64,000 bases of DNA. Source: Stenocarpella maydis. Taxonomy: Eukaryota; Ascomycota; Sordariomycetes; Diaporthales; Diaporthaceae. The stretch lies in assembly GCA_002270565.1 (NCBI GenBank), contig NQMI01000143.1:1-64000 (forward strand), read 5' to 3'. The first letter of the stretch is position 1. Every line of letters starts with the position of its first letter. Positions 58,717 through 64,000 of the stretch are shown piece by piece. The position numbers and the translations under genes were made by a program. The notes under the pieces were generated by a model. That model made no database searches. It was not told where the DNA came from and was given only the letters and a program-made list of their open reading frames with translations.

Positions 58717-60924
58717 ATGCGTCTCGTCAACCTGCTGGGCCTGGTGGCAACCGTCACAGCTGTTGACACGCTGGGTGAGTGCCCAATGAGCCACCCAATG
58801 CCTGCCATCCTCAGGATAGTGGTAGAATTATCTAGTGGTCCGTCACTGACAGGGAGAAGTGGATCTTGGTTACGCCAAGTATCAAGGCTCGACCATCGGG
58901 GCTGGCGTCAACCAGTGGCTGGGTATGCGCTTCGCGGCACCGGCAGTGCCGCCGCTGCGTTTCTCAGCACCGCAGCCGCCGCTCGAGGAGGCCGAGGTCC
59001 AGGACGCAACCACAGAAGGCAAGCTGTGCGTCTCAGCCAACAACCAGGAGGGGCTGCAGTTCGGCTCTGCACGCCAGCCCATGGCCGAGGACTGCCTCTT
59101 CGCGGCCGTGTACGCCCCGGCAAACGCAACCGAGCAGAGCATGCTGCCGATCCTCATGTTCATCTCGGGCGGGGGCTTCACCTCAAACTCGAACGGCAAC
59201 TTCAACGGCACCGGGCTGGTCGAGGCCAGCGGGGGGAACATGATTGTGCTCCGGGCCAACTACCGCGTGGGCATACTGGGCTTCATCGGGGGCACCCTCG
59301 TGGAGGCCGACACGAAGGGCGCGGTGGCAAACAACGGGCTCAATGACAGTGCGTATATCCTGCCTGTGCCCACCTTAGGGTACCTATATCGACTGCCTGC
59401 AGGCTAACACCCCGTGAAGTGATCGCAGCTGCGCGCTGGATGCAGCAACACGCCACCAAGTTTGGCGGCAACCCAAACCACATTGTGGTCTCGGGCGCCT
59501 CAGCCGGTGCCAACGCCATCGACGTACTCCTCGCGGCCAACAACGGCGCCGGCTTCCCGGGCCTCTTTGCGGGGGCCATCGCCGAGAGCCCCGGCTGGGG
59601 CAGCGAGGGCTTCTCGGCAGACCGCGATGACGCCCTGACCAAGAACCTCAACTCGACCGGCTGCCTCAACACGAGCGACCCCATTGATTGCATGCGGATG
59701 ATGCCCATTGCCGAGTTCCAGAACAAGACGACCACAGACGGATGGGGCCCGACGGTGGAGGGGAAGCTGATCACGGCGCCGCACTACCAGATGTTCGAGC
59801 AGGGCCGCTTCCAGAAGATCCCCGTCATGTACGGCTACGCGAGCGACGAGGGCACGCCCAACTTCATCTCCAACCAGACCCTCAACACCACCGAGCAGCT
59901 CGCCACGTCCTTCCTCAACGCCGTCGGCAAGTCCATGACGCAGGCCGAGCTCGCGGCCGTCATGGCCGCGTACCCGGATTCCCTCAACAACGTCTCCTTC
60001 TTTGGCCGCGACATGGGCCCGCGCAGCAACGCCTCGCTGCGCCAGGGCAGCGGCGCCGAGTGGCAGCGCGACGCCGCCTTCAAGACGGAGCTCAACGAGC
60101 ACTGCATCTCCGCCTTCCTCAGCGACATGCACGCCAGCGTCGGGCAGGCCCGCAACTACGCGTACCGCTACGACATCCTCGACGAGACGCCCGGCGGCTA
60201 CGCCGACAAGGGCCTCTTCTCGCCGCACGTGAGCGAGCTCTACGCCGTCTGGGGCGACAACAACACCGACGGCGGCGACCCGGGCTGCGTCACGCTCGGC
60301 GCGGCGGACCCCCTCTCGTGCGCCGCGGGCGCCCGCACCGCGCAGGCGTACTGGATCTCGTTCGTCCGCAGCCTCGACCCCAACACCTTCCGGCTCGCGG
60401 GCAGCCCCGAGTGGGCGGCGTGGACCGTCGCGGAGCCCAACCGCATCGCCCTCGGCAGCACCGCCGCCAGCATGGAGAGGATGGGCGCCGCGCCGGGCGA
60501 GGTGCCCATCGGCGAGCCGCCTATGACCCAGCGCCAGAGGTGCCTCTCGCTGACCGCGGGCCTCTCCAAGCGCATAAACCTGGGGCTGGGCGAGGGCCAG
60601 GCCCTGCCGCCCTTTGCCAACGGGACGAGGCAGGACCCCACGCTCGCCGTGCTGGCTGGGTCCGGGCCCGCGGGGGCAGGGAGCAGCTCGGGGTCCGGCG
60701 GGGGCGGGACGACTGTGGTCATTATCGAGACCCACGGCCCGGCGGGGGGCAACGCCTCACGTCCTGGGGTCGGCGTCAGCGTTATCTCTCTGGGTGGTCT
60801 CTACCCGAACGGGACAATGAATGGGACCAGGCCCGTGGTGACGATAAGCAAGGGCGCCAGGGTCAGCCACGGGCTCAGGTCCTTTGCAGGCATCCTGATC
60901 GGAGCAATCATCCTTGCCCTGTGA
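58717..60924 (+). CDS. secreted type-B carboxylesterase, probably GPI-anchored
   Basis: Serine esterase or lipase of the carboxylesterase family. Model: exons 58717-58774, 58857-59348 and 59420-60924, 684 residues. The N-terminus (MRLVNLLGLVATVTA) is a signal peptide. The catalytic triad is Ser211 in GASAG, Glu327 in SDEG and His453 in PHVSEL. Intron 2 (71 bp, with branch-like ggctaac) joins NGLND to MIAAARW, as the family requires. For intron 1 the GTGAGT donor is clear, but the in-frame acceptor is a GAG at 58854-58856; the better CAG at 58850-58852 would break the frame. The C-terminus has a Gly/Ser-rich linker and a hydrophobic end (FAGILIGAIILAL), typical of GPI attachment. Minus-strand long frames here are shadows of high GC. 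Confidence 0.9.
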
Positions 60925-61552
60925 GGAGCGTCGGCATGGTGTTAGACGTGAGAGGCGGGCCACCACATATATCTTAGTTTATCTACCTGCTTCCCGGGGA
61001 GTGGGAGGATATACGACCAGGCGTCGCAATGTGTATAAGGGTAGTTTTGCGCAGCCGGACGGCTGATTGGTGATCGATTCTCGCCGTAAAACGTCCAGGA
61101 CGTGGAACCAACGCTGTAGCTACTATTTAAGGGTACGCAGCAAGCTTCTAATCACTCAAGCGGCAACCAGGTGGGTGGTTATACAGCCAATTCGATTGAT
61201 TTGTGGGAATCGTGTGCGTTGTTGTTGAGAGAAAACTAGGCTAAGGTAGCAGTAGGGTTGAGGAGCCAGTAGTGCACCCGGCTGCTTACGTAACAATGTG
61301 GCCCTGTTCTGATATTGAACCAGAGTTTCTAGTGTAAACCACACCATACTATTCGAGCCACGGTCAGAATCCGAGCATTGAGCCCCGAGCTCCTGCCTCG
61401 CTGGAGGAATCACATGTTACTCCGTAGTGCTCATCGACAACTCCCAGGTCATCGAGCGGACCGGACTGGTCCTGGGCGCCCTAGCCGGCCAGGAGCTGAT
61501 CGATCTCATCACCTGCAGTGGACCTCGTCATCGGCATGCAAAAATGGCCGGG
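60925..61552. other. intergenic between convergent genes
   Basis: Holds the 3' flanks of the carboxylesterase (plus) and the conserved protein gene (minus). No coding feature supported. Confidence 0.6.
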
Positions 61553-62865
61553 CTAGAACTCGGTCTGCAGCTGAGGGTGGTCCTCTGCATAGGCCTCCAG
61601 ATCGAGGAAGATGGCGTCCGACTCTGTCTTGCCCAGATGCTCCATGCGCTCCAAATCCTCGTGCTCCAGCTCTTCCATCTCCTCAAGAGGTTCATTCTTG
61701 TCGTCGTCGTCTTCTTTGTCCCCCTCATCTAGCCCCAAGGCTTTTTGGATTCCGGACGACTCGCCCACCAGGAGTAGCTGGGCGTTGGGCACCAAGTGCC
61801 TCGGCGTGGTTCCCATCCACCGCAGTGAGCGGAACTCGTCTAGGATCTGACGGGTACACAACTTGTCAGCTCAACTGCAGCGTCATCCCAGTGGGCGGGC
61901 TGTTCCAGCTCACCTCTTGAGAGTACTCCGGGCCTTTGGGCAGCCCGGTGTTGCCGGGTGCGGGGTATTGGGGGTTTCTGGTGCTGAGGATCCAGCTGCC
62001 CTTCTCCTTGAGCCCAAGAGTTGTCTGCACCTCTCCCAGCTCGTGGGGCTGGGTGATCATGTAGACCAGATAGCTCTCACGTCCGGTGGTCGTCATGGCG
62101 TAGACACCCTGGGCGAGCGGGACAGCCGGCGGGGAGTGCCTCACACCGGCCGTCTTGGTGTCGTAGTCGTGGGCAGGGAGGAAATCCTTCTTCAGGTCGT
62201 CGAAGCTCGCGTTGGTCTTCTCGACGAATGCGATCCAGCGGTCCCGGCCGGTCTTGGGCAGCTTCTTCTTGGGGACGGCAAGCAGGCGGGAGTTGCCAGC
62301 GTCACCAATGGGCCCGCCGCCGAGTTTGGCATCTCTTGGGATGGGGCGGAGCAGGATGAAGGTGCGTGCAATGTCGGAGACCTTGTGTGGGTGATCGATG
62401 CCGACGCGGCCACGGATGAAGAAGTAGATGATGCCTAGGACGACTATGTCAGTGATCTTGCGCAGCGGCGCTCTCAGTCGCACGGCACATACCCTTCTCG
62501 AGCATATTGGATGGCGTGGACCCCTTGCGACCGTGGGGCACAACAGCAGTGTCGTGTTGGCTGTTGCTGTTGTCGTCTGGCTTGGAGTCGGCATCGGAGT
62601 GGGATGGGTCATGTTGCTTTTTGGTCTTGTCGTCGTCGGTGGCGGTCTTGCGTCCGCCCTTCTTGTCACTGTTTCCGACGTCCCAGGGTCAGCATTGAGG
62701 TCAATTGGGTAGATGGCGACTGCGGATGGAGGCTTGCCTCGTGACGGTGCCATCCAAGGTCGTCTGCTGTTTGTCGTCAACCTTTGGGGCCTTTTCTGGG
62801 CGGACCTGGTCGGCGCCTCCATGCTTGCGCTTGTCGCCAGTGGTGGCATCGTGAGAATGGGCCAT
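61553..62865 (-). CDS. conserved fungal protein, often annotated 'BTB domain transcription factor'
   Basis: Four exons in my model: 62738-62865, 62493-62668, 61914-62434 and 61553-61846, giving 372 residues. The start ATG has the context CCACCATGG. Intron 1 (69 bp) is GC-AG with a branch-like tgctgac 18 nt before the acceptor; introns 2 (58 bp) and 3 (67 bp) are GT-AG. The first 100 residues are charged and disordered (DKRKHGGADQ, KKGGRKTATDDDK). The conserved part reads MLEKGIIYFFIRGRVGID, RLLAVPKKKLPKTGRDRW, AGVRHSPPAVPL, TGRESYLVYMI and ILDEFRSLRWM, and the tail is acidic (DKEDDDDKNEPLEEMEELEHED). I recognise the pattern from many fungal genomes, but no BTB fold is evident to me and the function is unproven. 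Confidence 0.8.
62669..62737 (-). other. GC-AG intron of the conserved protein gene
   Basis: Boundary ACGAG/GCAAGC ... AACAG/TGACAAG, 69 bp. Unspliced, the frame meets TGA twice. A tgctgac branch motif precedes the acceptor. No GT donor nearby gives an equally good join. Confidence 0.65.
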
Positions 62866-63256
62866 GGTGGAGATGTGCTAAGGCAGTGGCTGAGCTGGCT
62901 GAGCTGATTGCGCACGAGCAAACATGGATGTCGATGTCGATGTAGAGTCTTGGTGTGGACGTGGCTACATGTAAGTGCCCAGGTGACCCGAGAAGCAGGC
63001 GCTTTAGACGTGAGGATTGATGGGGGATACCGCAGGCTGACCGTGTCGCTCGCGTCAGGACAAAGAGACGTCTGGACTACGTCGTACATGATGGAATTGA
63101 CTGGCGTGGCGCGGAGCTGTATTTTGTGATGTCATTGAGTCATCACCCACCATCAACGCATCAGCCTCCCGCCCGCAAGCATCACAACTGTCTAGCCCAT
63201 GCAGCTAATATATGCCCAACCTAGAAGCGCGCGCGCACACCTACGTCTTTCTGCCT
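62866..63256. other. intergenic between two minus-strand genes
   Basis: Promoter of the conserved protein gene and 3' flank of the SET gene. Nothing else seen. Confidence 0.6.
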
Positions 63257-64000
63257 CTACCTGGCGCCGCCTCTGCATCGCTGGCAGACACAGTCGAACC
63301 CCCACGTCTTCCTCAGCAGAGCCCGGCGCTCGCCCGTCGGGATGCCCATGTCCTTTCCCAGGTACGAGATGCACATCTCCTCGCCGGCGGCAATGTCCCT
63401 CCGGGCCCGGAACACCCACGTCCGCCCCACCCTCTCCTTGTCCGTGTTCGGGTCGCAGTTGTGGTTGAAGTAGGACGCCGACGGCCACACGCCCCAGCCA
63501 AAGAACTCGCTCCCCTCGTCGTCGAGCGACCGGATCCCAAAGCTGTTGCGCACCTCGCGGCCCTTGACCGTGGCCAGCACCTCCGCGCTCGCCACCCGCG
63601 CGAGCTTCTCCGGCAGCACCAGCGCCAGGAAGTAGTACGACGCGATGTGCCGCTCCAGGTCCGTCCGGGAGCCGTACGGCCGCGCGTCCTCCTCCAGGGA
63701 CAGCATCGCCGGCCACTGGTCCGACCCCCCCATGTGCAGCGCCACCACGGCGTTGAGCTGGAACGACACGACGTCCGCCGAGAACAGGCCCGCCCCCGCC
63801 GCCGCGGCCACCAGCCTCGCGAGCTCCTTCTCGGGGCGGCGGCGCTGCTGCCGGGGGCCGCCGCCGTCCGGCCTGCGCAGCTGCCCGACCGTCTCCTGGG
63901 CCCGAGCCCACTCGCTCTCGATCTCGGACGGGGCCGGCCTCACCGCGCCCGCGAACTCGTCCGTGTTCGAACCCGACCTCCTGACCTGTGCCTCGAGCTG
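63257..64000 (-). CDS. SET-domain protein (SMYD/Set6-like), C-terminal part, runs off window
   Basis: Putative protein-lysine methyltransferase. About 247 residues are present; the frame is open to the right edge, so start and N-terminus lie outside. The segment NSFGIRSLDDEGSEFFGWGV, then YFNHNCDPNTDKE (the N-H-x-C-x-P-N cofactor/substrate motif of SET domains), ISYLGKDMG (the catalytic-Tyr region) and a post-SET-like FDCVCQRCRGG are in the canonical order. The interrupted (MYND/SMYD-like) arrangement suggests the SMYD group. Codon use is extremely GC-rich. The target protein is unknown. Confidence 0.85.
   Translation of the reverse strand, partial: QLEAQVRRSGSNTDEFAGAVRPAPSEIESEWARAQETVGQLRRPDGGGPRQQRRRPEKELARLVAAAAGAGLFSADVVSFQLNAVVALHMGGSDQWPAMLSLEEDARPYGSRTDLERHIASYYFLALVLPEKLARVASAEVLATVKGREVRNSFGIRSLDDEGSEFFGWGVWPSASYFNHNCDPNTDKERVGRTWVFRARRDIAAGEEMCISYLGKDMGIPTGERRALLRKTWGFDCVCQRCRGGAR

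Noticed and set aside
59500..60977. Long alternative frames of over 400 codons, minus strand 59500-60735 and plus strand 59688-60977
   Set aside because: They overlap the carboxylesterase exon. They have Arg/Ala/Gly-rich composition without motifs and arise from high GC at third codon positions.

Overview
The window looks like the nuclear genome of a filamentous ascomycete, probably Pezizomycotina. The evidence is short 50-130 bp introns, fungal-type protein families, fungal LTR retrotransposons and DNA transposons, and mutation that looks like RIP (repeat-induced point mutation): transitions, TAG/TAA/TGA in place of CAG/CAA/TGG/CGA, and long blocks of extreme A+T. All assignments were made by reading the sequence. 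Exon joins are my own reconstructions.

Layout. 1-9.2 kb has ordinary base composition and one convincing gene, a bZIP transcription factor on the minus strand (3109-4650). 9.2-11.25 kb is a degraded transition zone that ends in the 5' part of a Tc1/mariner transposase relic. 11,252-20,898 is a minus-strand Ty3/Gypsy chromovirus inserted into that relic. It has a perfect 5-bp target duplication (ctaca), and the transposase frame resumes on the far side. It contains a 785-bp assembly gap followed by a third LTR end and a repeated pol segment. 21-24.4 kb holds a related LTR fragment, a pogo/Fot-type transposase relic and a Mutator-like (MULE) relic. 24,439-32,608 is a second, heavily mutated copy of the chromovirus family on the plus strand, itself interrupted by a young 577-bp solo LTR. 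32,609-40,267 is a complete but dead Ty1/Copia element on the minus strand, with two 215-bp LTRs. 40.3-47.2 kb is A+T-rich wreckage, with a longer copia-type LTR and a second pogo relic. At 47.15 kb lies an inverted, nearly identical copy of the 577-bp repeat, followed by a second Tc1/mariner relic.

From 49.4 kb normal composition and genes return. They are a zinc alcohol dehydrogenase (minus), a TA-flanked MITE, a secreted phospholipase B/lysophospholipase, an alpha/beta-hydrolase, a probably GPI-anchored type-B carboxylesterase, a conserved fungal protein often labelled 'BTB domain transcription factor' (minus), and the C-terminal part of a SET-domain protein running off the right edge. Three consecutive plus-strand ester hydrolases next to the repeat block suggest an accessory lipid/ester-degrading neighbourhood. 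Co-function is inference only.

Most interesting points: antisense Cys-rich accessory ORFs near the 3' end of both LTR families, apparently less mutated than pol; the exactly resolved nested insertions; recurring Asp-to-Asn loss at catalytic sites of dead elements; and two GC-AG introns in neighbouring host genes.
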